DNA of 53,552 nucleotides from Propionibacteriaceae bacterium (GCA_031285845.1 JAITVK010000021.1:1-53552), one strand, 5' to 3'. Numbered from the stretch's first letter, positions 40,215-49,665 are shown. A program made the numbers and translations. The notes: a model not told the origin generated them from the sequence alone.

Positions 40215-40572
40215 GGGTCTTCCTTTCATGTTGTTGAATGAGCGTCGCCAAGTCGGCCTCAGTGATACCCAAGGTCCGCGCCTCGCCCAGAAAGTCCGGC
40301 AGTGTGTGCGTCAGGAATGACGCACGCCTGCGCTCGATGATCTGTTCGCGCGCACCAGGCGCGACGCACATCCCGATGCCGCGGCGCTTGTAAAGCACCC
40401 CGGCGTCGGTCAGTTTGCTGACCGCTTTGACGGCGGTCGTCGGGTTGACGGACTGGACTTTGGCGATCTGGGTAGTCGAGACGATCAGATCGTCCGCCTT
40501 GTACACCCCGCTGATGATGTCATCCTCAATCATCTTGATGATCTGGACGAACACTGGTTGAGAATCGTCCAC
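40207..40572 (-). CDS. YtrA-type GntR family regulator
   Basis: 121 residues. PVFVQIIKMIEDDIISGVYKADDLI then STTQIAKVQSVNPTTAVKAVSKLTDAGVLYKRRGIGMCV is the winged helix of the YtrA branch, followed only by a short helical tail for dimerisation. Such repressors sit first in operons for ABC exporters and bind their own promoter; an AT-rich inverted repeat lies just upstream. The first gene of a tightly overlapping three-gene unit. Confidence 0.9.
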   Translation of the reverse strand: MDDSQPVFVQIIKMIEDDIISGVYKADDLIVSTTQIAKVQSVNPTTAVKAVSKLTDAGVLYKRRGIGMCVAPGAREQIIERRRASFLTHTLPDFLGEARTLGITEADLATLIQQHERKTHD

Positions 40573-40583
40573 GCGCCACCCCC

Positions 40584-40620
40584 TAGTTCATTAGTTAATG
40601 ACCTAACTCACTAACTAAGG
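40584..40620 (-). promoter_or_regulatory. AT-rich inverted repeat, candidate YtrA operator/promoter
   Basis: TTAGTTA (40591-40597) and TAACTAA (40612-40618) are exact inverted repeats 14 bases apart, inside a wider imperfect palindrome from CTAGTTCATTAGTTAA to CTAACTCACTAACTAAG. It lies 12-48 bases before the GntR ATG in otherwise GC-rich DNA, the place and size of a YtrA-type autoregulatory operator. Confidence 0.65.
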
Positions 40621-40777
40621 TACCTGGCGGCACGTCGGCTGTCAATCCGGGGAGCGGACAGGCGCGATGACAGTGTCCATGTGAACAACGACACAGACGC
40701 AGGGCGAGCCGATTCGATCCATCAGGCCACCGAATCATCCCCGGATCGACCCCGATGTGGATCATGCCCCGGCGCTC

Positions 40778-41851
40778 TCAAGTCAGGACGCGAGCCCCCA
40801 TCTCAGCTCGTACGCTCAATTCGGCTGCCTTGAAAGCGTGGGCTTGCGTCATGGCGCTCTCCGTACGGTTGATGCAGTCGAGGATCAACTCGCCGAAGTA
40901 CGGGTACCCCACTCTCCCGTGGACGTTGATGTGCCACTCGCCTTCGCCATTGGCGAGGAAAACGTGGCCCGGACCCTCGTCGGTTCCGACGTTGAAGTAC
41001 TTGCGCTGTTCGATGTAGCCCTCGGTGCCGAGGATGAACGTCCGCCCGTCCCCCCAGCCTTGCAGCCCGTCGGGAGTGAACCAGTCGACTCTGAAGTAGC
41101 CGGTCGCGCCGTTGTCGCAGACCAGTGAGCAGTCGCCAAAATCATCCAATTGCGGATGTTCGGGATTGGCATAGTTGGCGATCGACGCGTTGACGATCCG
41201 CGCGTCAGCCGCACCGGTGTAATACAGGATCTGTTCGATGTTGTGCGAGCCGATGTCGCAAAGGATTCCGCCGTACTTGTCCTTGATGAAGAACCACTCC
41301 GGACGGGTCTCGGCCCGTAGCCGATGCGGACCCAACCCGATCACCTGCACCACCCGCCCGATGGCGCCCTGCTCGATCAGTTGGCCGGCATAGACTGCGG
41401 TCTCGACGTGGATGCGTTCGGAATAGTAGACCGCGAACTTCTTCCCCGTCTTCGCCACGGTGGCCTTGGCGCGATCCAGTTGATCCAAAGTCGTCAGCGG
41501 CGCCTTGTCGGTGAAGTAGTCCTTGCCGGCTTCCATCACGCGAATGCCCAAGTCGGCCCGCTCACTAGTCACAGCCGCCCCCGCCACCAGCGCCACCGAA
41601 TCATCGGCGAAGATCTCCTCCTCCGATGAGGCGACCTTGACATCGGGGAAACGTTCCACGTACTGAGCGACCTTCGCCGGGTCCGGGTCGTAAACCCATT
41701 TGACTTGGGCTCCGGCCCCGATCAGTCCTTCAGACATCCCAAAGATGTGTCCGTGGTCGAGGTGACAAGCGGCGAAAGTGAACTCGCCAGGCCCCACCAC
41801 CGGTTGGGGAATCGCTGTGGGAGCGTAGGTCGCTCCATCTGTCGCAGTCAT
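40778..41851 (-). CDS. Gfo/Idh/MocA family oxidoreductase
   Basis: 357 residues. After a 25-residue N-terminal arm the dinucleotide fold is less regular than usual (FTFAACHLDHGHIFGMSEGL). TDKAPLTTLDQLDRAK holds the EKP-like lysine, and GGILCDIGSHNIEQILYYTGA carries the catalytic Asp and His region. It should oxidise or reduce a sugar or cyclitol with NAD(P). It lies 74 bases after the second family member on the same strand. Confidence 0.88.
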   Translation of the reverse strand: MTATDGATYAPTAIPQPVVGPGEFTFAACHLDHGHIFGMSEGLIGAGAQVKWVYDPDPAKVAQYVERFPDVKVASSEEEIFADDSVALVAGAAVTSERADLGIRVMEAGKDYFTDKAPLTTLDQLDRAKATVAKTGKKFAVYYSERIHVETAVYAGQLIEQGAIGRVVQVIGLGPHRLRAETRPEWFFIKDKYGGILCDIGSHNIEQILYYTGAADARIVNASIANYANPEHPQLDDFGDCSLVCDNGATGYFRVDWFTPDGLQGWGDGRTFILGTEGYIEQRKYFNVGTDEGPGHVFLANGEGEWHINVHGRVGYPYFGELILDCINRTESAMTQAHAFKAAELSVRAEMGARVLT

Positions 41852-41925
41852 ATCAATCTCCTTGTTGCGCGAGGCGTGCGGAACCGACGATGGGCTCTCG
41901 TCGCGTGAACGAAGATCCCCACGGT

Positions 41926-43098
41926 CTAGCGCTGGGCCGGATCGGGTGACCCTTCGACGATGATGAAGCCGCCCTGATCGACCACCGAGTTCTCCTTCTC
42001 ATAGAAGTGGTGGGCCAATTTCGGCAGTTCGCCCCGTTGATAGTACAGGTCGTCAGGGGTCAGAGGTAGTTGGATCGTACGATGCTCGTTGCCTGACTCG
42101 TAGATCGCGGTGATGAGTTCGATCGCCGCTCGACCGTCTACCCCGCTGATAGCCGGACGACGTCCCTGATTCAACGCGGTGACGACGTCGGCCACCTGGC
42201 CCTCATGTCCTTCGTACCTCAGCGGCGCATGCGCGGCCGCGACCTGATCAAGTTTCGCCACCAACTCGGCGTCACCACCCGGGGTCGGGAAGCCATTCGG
42301 CTGTGACACGGAGGCGATGGGGGTCTTCCAGGGCTGAGTGACGCGCGCCTTCTCCCCCTGGATCATGATGAACTGCTCCTCACCATGGTCGACGACCGAG
42401 GCGGTGATCTCGGCCAGGCCTCGATCCAATTCGAGGATGGCCACCGACAGGTCTTCGACTTCGGAATTGTCGTGGGCGGTGTTGGCGAGAACAGCGGTCA
42501 CCGCTTGGGGCCGACCCGCCAACCACAACGTGAGATCCACGTGGTGCACGGCATGGTTGAGCGTGCAGCCACCGCCCTCTGAGGCCCAGGTCCCCCGCCA
42601 CCACAGATCGTAATAGGCCCGACCGCGCCACCAGGCCGAGTTGACTTGCATGTGGGTGATCCGACCGAGCAGACCCGACTCAACGACTGCTTTCAGCGTC
42701 GCCATGTCGTCACGGAACCGATTCTGAGCCACCACCGACAGCGTCTTGCCCGAGGCTTTTTCGGCGGCGAGCATCGCGTCACATTCCTCCAGACTGGGCG
42801 CCATAGGCTTTTCTCCCAGCACGTTGACACCCGCGTTCAGGGCGTCGATCGCGATCGGGGCGTGAGTGCCCGGCGGGGTGCAGATGCTCACCAGATCCAC
42901 CTCGGCCTCAGCCAGCAACTTGTGATGTGAGTCATAGACTTGCGCCTGATCCAGCCCAAATTCCTGCTTCTTCTCTTCGCACTTGTGAGGGTAGATGTCG
43001 CACAGCGCCACGATGACGCATTCTTGGGACAGATTCAGGTACCCACGAATGTGAGCCCGAGAGATGTTACCCGTTCCGATGACGCCGACTTTGAGCAT
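41926..43098 (-). CDS. Gfo/Idh/MocA family oxidoreductase
   Basis: 390 residues from the ATG at 43098, just after GGAGG. Classic Rossmann start LKVGVIGTGNISRAHIRGYL, EKP motif in VLGEKPMAPSLEECDAML, and catalytic GGGCTLNHAVHHVDLTLWLAGRP. It probably acts on a sugar or inositol derivative. The pair with the other Gfo/Idh/MocA gene suggests two steps of one conversion; no transporter or kinase is next to them to name the substrate. Confidence 0.9.
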   Translation of the reverse strand: MLKVGVIGTGNISRAHIRGYLNLSQECVIVALCDIYPHKCEEKKQEFGLDQAQVYDSHHKLLAEAEVDLVSICTPPGTHAPIAIDALNAGVNVLGEKPMAPSLEECDAMLAAEKASGKTLSVVAQNRFRDDMATLKAVVESGLLGRITHMQVNSAWWRGRAYYDLWWRGTWASEGGGCTLNHAVHHVDLTLWLAGRPQAVTAVLANTAHDNSEVEDLSVAILELDRGLAEITASVVDHGEEQFIMIQGEKARVTQPWKTPIASVSQPNGFPTPGGDAELVAKLDQVAAAHAPLRYEGHEGQVADVVTALNQGRRPAISGVDGRAAIELITAIYESGNEHRTIQLPLTPDDLYYQRGELPKLAHHFYEKENSVVDQGGFIIVEGSPDPAQR

Positions 43099-43372
43099 CA
43101 GTCCTCCAAACTTCATCTGAGTTTTCGCTCACCACACCGATGAAGCCTCGCTGTCACCAGCCGTGTGCAAGCGCTGACATCAACATAATGCACCGTTGAA
43201 GGAGCACCAACCAGAGTGAGGGGCCAGCCAAAAGTTGCCGTGTTTTTCGTCCGTGCGGAGTGGTCGGCGCGGCGGTCGGGTTGATCCGGTCAGGCCGGTT
43301 CACCCGGTCGCTCCGGTCATACGCTCCGGCGTGATCGCGAGTCGCCGCGACCTGTCGTGGCGACGTGACAGA

Positions 43373-44635
43373 ATGACCGACATGAAGTTGACTGCGGACC
43401 AGGCCAGACGAGTCGCTGTGGCTGCGCAAGGCTTTAGCCAAGACCGTGACAAGACCGTCACGATGCGCCAGGTGCGACGGGTCATCGATCGACTCGGACA
43501 ATTCCAGATCGACGCGGTCAACGTCTTGGCGCGCGCCCATCTGATGCCGCTTTACTCCCGGTTGGGGCCGTACGACACCGCGCTTTTGACTCGGGCCGCC
43601 GAGCATGCGCCCCGCCAACTGTTCGAGTTCTGGGGCCATGCTGCCTCGCTGATCGACGTCAACCTGTATCCGGCGTTGCAATTCCGCCGCCAGGAGGCCG
43701 CCCACCACGCTTGGGGTCGGGTCACGACGATGCTCGCGACTCGCCCACAGATCATCGAAGAGGTCGCTCAGGCAGTGGCGCAGCACGGCCCGGCCACGGC
43801 GCGCCACCTGGATCTCGGGGAAGACAAGCAGCGCGATCATTGGGGCTGGAACTGGTCGTTGGCCAAGACCGCCCTCGAGTGGCTTTTCTGGTGCGGTCGA
43901 GTCGATGTCGCCGGTCGTACCCCTCAATTCGAGCGGGTCTACGATTTGCCCGAACGTGTCATCGCCGCCGAGTTGTTGGCCGCCTGCCAGCCCTGGTCCA
44001 AGGTTGACGCGGCCGAGCAGGCCGAACTAGCCCACCAAGGTCATGTCGAGTTGGTACGACGGGCCGCCCGCGCCTTGGGAGTGGCCACCTCACGCTGTCT
44101 GGCCGACTACTTTCGGACCGATCGGACGCGCACGCGCGCCGCCGTGGATCAACTGGTGGCCGTGGGCGAACTAATCCCCGTCGAGGTCGACACGATCCGC
44201 GAGCCGACGTGGTTGTGGCACGAGGTCACTGTGCCCCGCCACGCGTCGGGCACCGCCCTGATCAGCCCCTTCGACTCGCTGGTGTTCGAACGCCAGCGAT
44301 TGGCCCGGTTCTTCGACACCCAGTACACGATCGGGCTCTACACTCCCCGGGCCCAGCGCACCCACGGCTATTACGTCTACCTGTTCCTCCTCGACGGTCG
44401 CTTCGCCGCGCGCACCGACTTGAAAGCCGACCGCGTCGACTCCGTTCTGCGCGTCCAGTCGGCCTGGTTGGAGCAGGGATGCTCGAATCGGCGCGCGGCA
44501 GTGGTCACAGAACTCGTGAGCGAGTTGCGCCGAATGGCGGACTGGCTGCGACTGACCGACATCACGGTCGCGGACGCCGGCGATCTCGCCCACGACCTCA
44601 GACTCGAGCTGGCCCGTCCGCGGGCGTCAGCTTGA
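43373..44635 (+). CDS. Winged-helix DNA glycosylase, YcaQ/AlkX family
   Basis: 420 residues. The signature FQIDAVNVLARAHLMPLYSRLGPYD carries the QxD residues used by the YcaQ (HTH_42) glycosylases, which unhook DNA interstrand crosslinks and remove bulky N7 adducts. WGWNWSLAKTALEWLFWCGRVDV and FDTQYTIGLYTP are further family blocks. The start may be 43373 or the ATG three codons later (43382). It is transcribed alone, away from the oxidoreductases. Confidence 0.88.
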   Translation: MTDMKLTADQARRVAVAAQGFSQDRDKTVTMRQVRRVIDRLGQFQIDAVNVLARAHLMPLYSRLGPYDTALLTRAAEHAPRQLFEFWGHAASLIDVNLYPALQFRRQEAAHHAWGRVTTMLATRPQIIEEVAQAVAQHGPATARHLDLGEDKQRDHWGWNWSLAKTALEWLFWCGRVDVAGRTPQFERVYDLPERVIAAELLAACQPWSKVDAAEQAELAHQGHVELVRRAARALGVATSRCLADYFRTDRTRTRAAVDQLVAVGELIPVEVDTIREPTWLWHEVTVPRHASGTALISPFDSLVFERQRLARFFDTQYTIGLYTPRAQRTHGYYVYLFLLDGRFAARTDLKADRVDSVLRVQSAWLEQGCSNRRAAVVTELVSELRRMADWLRLTDITVADAGDLAHDLRLELARPRASA

Positions 44636-44809
44636 CTCCCATTCTGATTCTCCCCTGTCTGGCCACATGCCGTCCCATCCAAGGGCCTCGGGTCGACTCA
44701 GCCCACCCTGGACGAGCCAGTGGGGTTCGCCGTCCCATCCACATCCCTCACTTGGACCCCTCCCCGATCAGTTGCTGATCGAATCAGGCCTGACGCCGTA
44801 CGATCCGCG

Positions 44810-44815
44810 TAGGCT
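44810..44815 (+). promoter_or_regulatory. -10 box TAGGCT for dtd
   Basis: TAGGCT ends eight bases before the dtd ATG and no ribosome site is seen, which fits a leaderless transcript. No good -35 box. Confidence 0.4.
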
Positions 44816-44823
44816 GGGATGAC

Positions 44824-45330
44824 ATGAGAGTGGTGCTTCAGCGAGCGTCGGTGGCCGAGGTCAGCGTCGAAGATGTGACCGTGGGACGTCTGGATGGGCC
44901 AGGCCTGGTCCTGTTGGTCGGAATCACGCATGACGACACAGAACAGAAGGCGGCCAGATTGGCGGAAAAGATCTGGAATCTGAGGGTTCTGGATCCAGAC
45001 ACCATAACCCCACCCGACCCCGACCAGTCCACCGCGGTTAACGTGAAACCTCTACCCGACACCCCGAGCATGCACAGCGAGGTCAGCGCCGCCCAGTCCA
45101 ACGCCCCACTGCTGGCGATCAGCCAGTTCACGCTCTACGGTGACACTCGGAAGGGGCGGCGTCCATCATGGGATGGTGCTGCCCCTGCGAACCTCGCTCA
45201 GCCACTGTTCGACCATTTCGTCGACTGTCTGCGGAATCTGGGAGCGCGCGTGGAAACGGGAGTCTTCGGGGCGATGATGCAGGTCAGCCTGACCAACGAC
45301 GGCCCCTTCACGCTCATCCTCGACGTGTGA
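44824..45330 (+). CDS. dtd: D-aminoacyl-tRNA deacylase
   Basis: 168 residues; it hydrolyses D-amino acids from tRNA. The two active-site motifs are [17 protein letters not shown] and [12 protein letters not shown] (the Gly-cisPro-like NxGPFT/V region). Most family members have 145-150 residues; here about 20 extra residues rich in Asp, Pro and Ser lie between the LRVLD strand and SQFTLYG. It is a single gene convergent with the ribosomal operon. Confidence 0.95.
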   Translation: MRVVLQRASVAEVSVEDVTVGRLDGPGLVLLVGITHDDTEQKAARLAEKIWNLRVLDPDTITPPDPDQSTAVNVKPLPDTPSMHSEVSAAQSNAPLLAISQFTLYGDTRKGRRPSWDGAAPANLAQPLFDHFVDCLRNLGARVETGVFGAMMQVSLTNDGPFTLILDV

Positions 45331-45675
45331 AGCGCTGCCGACTTAGAACTCGAGGGCAACCCTTGCCGGTGATCGGCGTGACCCAGTGAGTCCCCACCCG
45401 CGAATCGATCGAGACCCTTTGTCGCTGATCGCCGCGGGTCGGTGAAACTGCCCGCCAAAAACTCGGGCAGGTCGGCCTTCGATGTGATCGACATGATCGG
45501 GCGAAGCACCGCCAGCCACACATTCAGTCATCAGGGCAAAAAGTAGTGGTTGGGTCCATTAGAATCACCGCGTCCTCACTGATCCAGCAAGGAGCGGTGG
45601 ATTCCAACAGACCCAACCACTGTTCGGGGGTACTTCCTACCATACCTGACGGTTCAAGCCCCCGATTGAGTTTGT
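45331..45675. other. Intergenic region between dtd and rplQ
   Basis: 345 bases. It contains the long terminator-like inverted repeat at 45538-45621. Between 45340 and 45530 minus-strand frames are open (one reads WLAVLRPIMSITSKADLPEF) but lack ribosome sites and overlap dtd, so I do not call a gene. Nothing else is recognised. Confidence 0.4.
45538..45621 (-). terminator. Long hairpin terminator of the ribosomal/rpoA operon
   Basis: AGTGGTTGGGT (45545-45555) and ACCCAACCACT (45611-45621) are exact inverted repeats, and the inner arms CACCGC/GCGGTG extend the stem with a few mismatches to about 25 bp around a 22-base loop. On the minus strand, after rplQ, the stem is followed by ACTTTTTGCCC, the T-run of an intrinsic terminator. 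The stem is unusually long. Confidence 0.75.
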
Positions 45676-46245
45676 TCAGGCCTTCTCAGACTCCGACTCT
45701 TCGACGACGGTCTCGGCCTCGGTCGCCGCATCCTCGGCGGCCTCGACCGACTCGCTGGCCGAGGGCTCAGTCGCGACGGTCTCGTCGACCGCTTCAGCGG
45801 CTTCGTCGACCACCGACTCGACCACAGGGGTCGCAACCGGCTCAGCGGTCTTCTTCGGACGCTTGGTGGCCTTCGCCTTGGGGCTGAGTTCCTCGGTGAC
45901 AATCTCAATGACAGCCATCGGGGCGTTGTCGCCCTTACGGTTTCCGACCTTGGTGATCCGGGTGTAGCCACCTTCGCGCTGCGCCAGAGGCGGAGCGATT
46001 TGAGTGAACAACAGGTGGACGACCGTTGGGTCGGTCACCGTACGCATCACCAGACGACGGGAATGCAGATCCCCGCGCTTGGCCTTGGTGATGAGCTTCT
46101 CCGCCAGCGGCTGAACCCGACGAGCCCGTGTCTCGGTTGTCGTGATCCGGCCATGTTCGAACAACTGAGTGGCGAGATTGGCAAGAATGATCCGCTGGTG
46201 GGTCGGTGTGCCCCCCAGACGAGGACCTTTGGTTGGCTTTGGCAT
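45676..46245 (-). CDS. rplQ: 50S ribosomal protein bL17 with acidic C-terminal extension
   Basis: 189 residues. The first 118 residues are a normal bL17 ([33 protein letters not shown]). The last 60 residues are Ala/Glu/Val-rich and acidic, an extension seen in many actinobacteria. It follows rpoA by 26 bases and is last in the operon. Confidence 0.97.
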   Translation of the reverse strand: MPKPTKGPRLGGTPTHQRIILANLATQLFEHGRITTTETRARRVQPLAEKLITKAKRGDLHSRRLVMRTVTDPTVVHLLFTQIAPPLAQREGGYTRITKVGNRKGDNAPMAVIEIVTEELSPKAKATKRPKKTAEPVATPVVESVVDEAAEAVDETVATEPSASESVEAAEDAATEAETVVEESESEKA

Positions 46246-46271
46246 GTGTTCTTTCTCCCAGTTCTTTTCAC

Positions 46272-47267
46272 TCAGACGGCGAGGTCATCGTCGGCGTCAT
46301 AATGGTTGATGGTGTAGGAGTCCACCCCCGGGATGGAGTCCTTCAAGGTCAGGCCCAATTCAGCCAGCTTGAGTTTGACCTCGTCGATCGACTTCTGACC
46401 GAAATTGCGGATGTCCATCAGGTCCTGCTCGGAGCGGGACACCAACTCGGACACCGTATGGATGCCTTCACGCTTCAGGCAGTTGTACGACCGCACGGTC
46501 AACGACAGGTCTTCGATCGGCAGCGCCAAATCAGCCACCAACTGATCGTCGACCGGACCCGATCCCAACTCGATGCCCTCGGCCTCGGTGTTGAGTTCGC
46601 GCGCCAGCGAGAACAACTCGACCAGGGTACGACCAGCCGACGCGACGGCGTCACGCGGCAGGATGCACGGCTTGGTCTCGACATCGATGATCAACTTGTC
46701 GAAGTCGGTGCGCATCTCAACACGCGTGGCCTCAACCTTGTAGGTGACCTTCAACACCGGCGAGTAGATCGAATCGATCGGAATCCGACCGATCTCGGCG
46801 TCGGGGTTGTTGTTCTGAGTCGAGGACACGTAGCCGCGACCACGTTCGACGATCAGATCCATGTCCAAGCTGCCTTTGGCGTTCAGCGTGGCGATATGCA
46901 GGTCCGGATTGAAGATCGTGACCGAACTGGAGGTCTCAATGTCGCCCGCCGTCACGACGCCGGGCCCCTTCTTGTGAAGGTAGATCTCCACCGGCTCGTC
47001 TTCATCGGAGCTGAGCACCAGGTTCTTCAGGTTCAGAATCAACTCGGTGACATCCTCGACCACACCAGGAACGGTGCTGAACTCATGCGAGACGCCTTGG
47101 ATGTGGACGCTGGTGACGGCCGCGCCGGGGATGGCGCTGAGCAACGTACGACGCAGCGAGTTGCCCAAGGTGTAGCCGAAGCCAGGCTCCAGCGGCTCGA
47201 TCACGAACTGTGAGCGATACTCGCCAAGGGATTCCTCGGTCAGAACTGGACGTTGTGCTATTAACAT
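46272..47267 (-). CDS. rpoA: DNA-directed RNA polymerase subunit alpha
   Basis: 331 residues. N-terminal assembly domain with [32 protein letters not shown] and C-terminal domain with the helix-hairpin-helix region [34 protein letters not shown], which contacts UP elements and activators. Full length. Between rpsD and rplQ as usual. Confidence 0.98.
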   Translation of the reverse strand: MLIAQRPVLTEESLGEYRSQFVIEPLEPGFGYTLGNSLRRTLLSAIPGAAVTSVHIQGVSHEFSTVPGVVEDVTELILNLKNLVLSSDEDEPVEIYLHKKGPGVVTAGDIETSSSVTIFNPDLHIATLNAKGSLDMDLIVERGRGYVSSTQNNNPDAEIGRIPIDSIYSPVLKVTYKVEATRVEMRTDFDKLIIDVETKPCILPRDAVASAGRTLVELFSLARELNTEAEGIELGSGPVDDQLVADLALPIEDLSLTVRSYNCLKREGIHTVSELVSRSEQDLMDIRNFGQKSIDEVKLKLAELGLTLKDSIPGVDSYTINHYDADDDLAV

Positions 47268-47352
47268 GTCTTTCCTTCCCGTCGCCCGCTATATGACGAC
47301 GAACTGTATGGATGGTCTGGGAGAAGGTGCCGCCCGACAAGGGCGGACACGA

Positions 47353-47958
47353 TCACCTGGAGTAAAGCTCGACGATCAGCTGCTCTTGCAGATCCACGAC
47401 AATCTGGTCGCGGGTCGGCAACGAGTGGATGATGATGCGACCTTGGGTCACACGAGAATCCATCCAGGCCGGAACGGTCTTGGAGTCGAAGACCTCGCGC
47501 GCCACCACGATCGGGTGGAGGTTGATGGACTTCTCCACCACATCGACGATGTCTTGAGCCGAGACGCGGTACGACGGGATGTTCACCCGGGTGCCGTTGA
47601 CCTTGAAATGGCCATGGGACACCAGCTGGCGGGCTTGACGCCGAGTGGCGGCGAAGCCTGCGCGATAAACCACGTTGTCCAGCCGCGATTCGAGGATCTG
47701 AAGCAAGATGTCACCGGTCTTAGCCGACGAACGGGTGGCCTCTTCGTAGTAGTGACGGAATTGCTTCTCCATCACGCCGTACGCGAAACGTGCCTTCTGC
47801 TTCTCCTTCAGCTGCTGGGAGTACTCCGAATCCTTCGTACGTCCGCGGCCATGCATGCCAGGAGGGAACGGCCGGCGCTCGAAGGACTTCGAATGCCCAA
47901 CGAGATCTGTCCCGAGGCGACGGGACTTGCGGGTCATGGGACCTGTGTAACGAGCCAT
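47353..47958 (-). CDS. rpsD: 30S ribosomal protein uS4
   Basis: 201 residues starting ARYTGPMTRKSRRLGTDLVG, with the S4 RNA-binding domain SRLDNVVYRAGFAATRRQARQLVSHGHFKVNG. The ATG at 47958 is preceded by AAAGGAC; longer open frames upstream run into rpsK and are not real. A primary 16S binding protein. In this lineage rpsD sits between rpsK and rpoA. Confidence 0.98.
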   Translation of the reverse strand: MARYTGPMTRKSRRLGTDLVGHSKSFERRPFPPGMHGRGRTKDSEYSQQLKEKQKARFAYGVMEKQFRHYYEEATRSSAKTGDILLQILESRLDNVVYRAGFAATRRQARQLVSHGHFKVNGTRVNIPSYRVSAQDIVDVVEKSINLHPIVVAREVFDSKTVPAWMDSRVTQGRIIIHSLPTRDQIVVDLQEQLIVELYSR

Positions 47959-47981
47959 GAAAAAATGTCCTTTCTTGGGGC

Positions 47982-48392
47982 TTAGACGCGACGACGCTTC
48001 GGCGGACGGCAACCGTTGTGGGCCATGGGTGTGACGTCGGAGATAGCTCCGACTTCGAGGCCGACGGCGCCGAGGGAACGAATGGCGGTCTCACGACCCG
48101 ATCCTGGACCCTTGACGAAGACATCCACCCGCTTCATGCCATGATCCATGGCCCGCCGACCAGCGGCCTCAGCGGCCATCTGCGCAGCGTACGGTGTGGA
48201 CTTGCGCGAACCCTTGAAACCGACTGTGCCGGCCGAGGCCCATGAGATCACCGCACCGGTTGGATCCGTGATAGCGATGATTGTGTTGTTGAACGTTGAC
48301 TTGATGTGGGCCTGGCCCACGAGAATGTTTTTCTTCTCCTTGCGGCGAACCTTGGTTTTGGCGCTCGCCTGCTTACGGCCTGCAGTAGCCAT
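47982..48392 (-). CDS. rpsK: 30S ribosomal protein uS11
   Basis: 136 residues with [28 protein letters not shown] and the C-terminal [17 protein letters not shown] of uS11. Spacing to rpsM is 36 bases and to rpsD 23 bases, so one operon. Confidence 0.98.
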   Translation of the reverse strand: MATAGRKQASAKTKVRRKEKKNILVGQAHIKSTFNNTIIAITDPTGAVISWASAGTVGFKGSRKSTPYAAQMAAEAAGRRAMDHGMKRVDVFVKGPGSGRETAIRSLGAVGLEVGAISDVTPMAHNGCRPPKRRRV

Positions 48393-48428
48393 ATAAATCC
48401 TTCTTTCTTCCCTGATCGGTGAACGCGA

Positions 48429-48803
48429 TCAGCGAGCCTTCTTCTTTCCTGCGACGGCCTTCTTCTTGCCTTTACGGGTACGAGCGTTCGTCCGAGTGCG
48501 CTGGCCCCTGACGGGCAGCCCGGCGCGGTGACGACGGCCTTGGTAGTTGCCAATCTCGATCTTGCGGCGGATGTCCGCGGCAACGCTACGGCGAAGATCG
48601 CCTTCGGTCTCGTAATTGGCTTCGATGAAGTCACGCAAGATGACGAGTTGGTCGTCAGTGACTTGGTGGACTCGCAAATCGCCACTGATCCCAGTGGCCT
48701 TCAGGATTTCGACTGCTCGGGTACGCCCGATGCCGAATATGGAGGTGAGTGCGATCTCCAAGCGCTTGTCGCGCGGGAGATCGACACCGATAAGTCGTGC
48801 CAT
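48429..48803 (-). CDS. rpsM: 30S ribosomal protein uS13
   Basis: 124 residues from the ATG at 48803 ([25 protein letters not shown]), with the signature [26 protein letters not shown] at the basic C terminus. It contacts tRNA and 23S bridges in the 30S head. It follows rpmJ after a 243-base gap with a palindrome. Confidence 0.98.
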   Translation of the reverse strand: MARLIGVDLPRDKRLEIALTSIFGIGRTRAVEILKATGISGDLRVHQVTDDQLVILRDFIEANYETEGDLRRSVAADIRRKIEIGNYQGRRHRAGLPVRGQRTRTNARTRKGKKKAVAGKKKAR

Positions 48804-48962
48804 GTGGCCTGTGTCTCTTTCGGTTGTTCGACTGGTCGCCCAGTCGCGAAGGTGTGGACGTGACGCGTTCCCCATTTCAGAGGCCCCGGCCTTCGCCCGG
48901 GGGAGACCTGGATCGTACGAACGATGTCGTGGATCCAGGGTGCGTACACGCTAGTGACGTGC

Positions 48963-48981
48963 CCTGAGGATGATCCTCAGG
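48963..48981. repeat. Perfect hairpin between rpmJ and rpsM
   Basis: CCTGAGGA and TCCTCAGG form an 8-bp perfect stem around TGA, in the 243-base space between rpmJ and rpsM. No T-run follows on the minus strand. It may be an attenuator, a processing site or a protein-binding site of the operon. Confidence 0.4.
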
Positions 48982-49046
48982 AGGTATTCAGTTGTCATTG
49001 AGTCTGTGGTGGACACGGTCGAACCGAGGCTCACCACGGTGCTGGA

Positions 49047-49160
49047 TCAGCCCTGACGCTGCTTATGGCGTGGGTTGTCGCAGATCACCATGACGCGGCC
49101 ATGGCGACGGATCACCTTGCACTTGTCACAGATCTTCTTGACGCTCGGCTGAACTTTCAT
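49047..49160 (-). CDS. rpmJ: 50S ribosomal protein bL36
   Basis: 37 residues with the zinc-ribbon cysteines and histidine ([30 protein letters not shown]). AAGGAAG precedes the ATG at 49160. It follows infA by about 106 bases. Confidence 0.97.
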
Positions 49161-49266
49161 CGAGCTGCTTCCTTGTTCTTCAGGTGGGGAACCCCCCACG
49201 GTGTGCGTACTTCGCCTACCAGCTGGACTAACGATGCCCCAAGGCAAACTATTCCCACAAGTTCAC

Positions 49267-49488
49267 TCACTTGTGTCGGTAGACGATCCGACCGCGAGTC
49301 AGATCGTATGGGGAAAGCTCAACGACCACTCGGTCGGAGGGCAGAATTCTGATGTAATGCTGCCGCATCTTTCCTGAGATCGTTGCCAAGACCTTATGGC
49401 CGTTGCTCAGCTCAACACGGAACATCGCATTGGGCAGGGCCTCGACCACTGTCCCCTCGAGTTCGAGGGCGCCTTCTTTCTTTGCCAT
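49267..49488 (-). CDS. infA: Translation initiation factor IF-1
   Basis: 73 residues, the S1-like OB fold: [53 protein letters not shown]. First gene of the operon, with a well-formed promoter about 60 bases upstream. Confidence 0.98.
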   Translation of the reverse strand: MAKKEGALELEGTVVEALPNAMFRVELSNGHKVLATISGKMRQHYIRILPSDRVVVELSPYDLTRGRIVYRHK

Positions 49489-49549
49489 ACACTCTTTCGT
49501 CGTCGATTGGAACCGTCAGGCCCACCTGGGCGCAGACAGTCAACGCCAA

Positions 49550-49578
49550 AGTATACGCGCGGACGGTCACTTCTTCAA
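49550..49578 (-). promoter_or_regulatory. Sigma-70-type promoter of the infA-rplQ operon
   Basis: On the minus strand TTGAAG, 17 bases, TATACT. The expected transcript starts near 49543 and has a leader of about 55 bases before infA. One copy of a 25-bp repeat lies directly against its -35 box. Confidence 0.7.
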
Positions 49579-49579
49579 A

Positions 49580-49665
49580 TGAATCCCCAGGTCACGCGGT
49601 GACAACGACTGAGCGCAAGGTCACCGTCAAGCTGAGCGTGTGAATCGCCAGGTCACGCTGTGACA
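49580..49665. repeat. Two 25-bp direct repeats with GGTCAC half-sites upstream of infA
   Basis: TGAATCCCCAGGTCACGCGG plus TGACA (49580-49604) recurs at 49641-49665 with two changes. Each copy holds the small palindrome GTCAC-N3-GTGAC. Two more GGTCAC words lie at 49565 and 49619, so four occur at intervals of 25, 29 and 32 bases behind the infA promoter. They could be sites for a regulator of the ribosomal operon. Confidence 0.55.

Noticed and set aside
45198-45521. 107-codon minus-strand frame between rplQ and dtd
   Set aside because: It overlaps the dtd coding end by more than 100 bases, has no ribosome site and no recognisable family, although its first 40 residues look protein-like.
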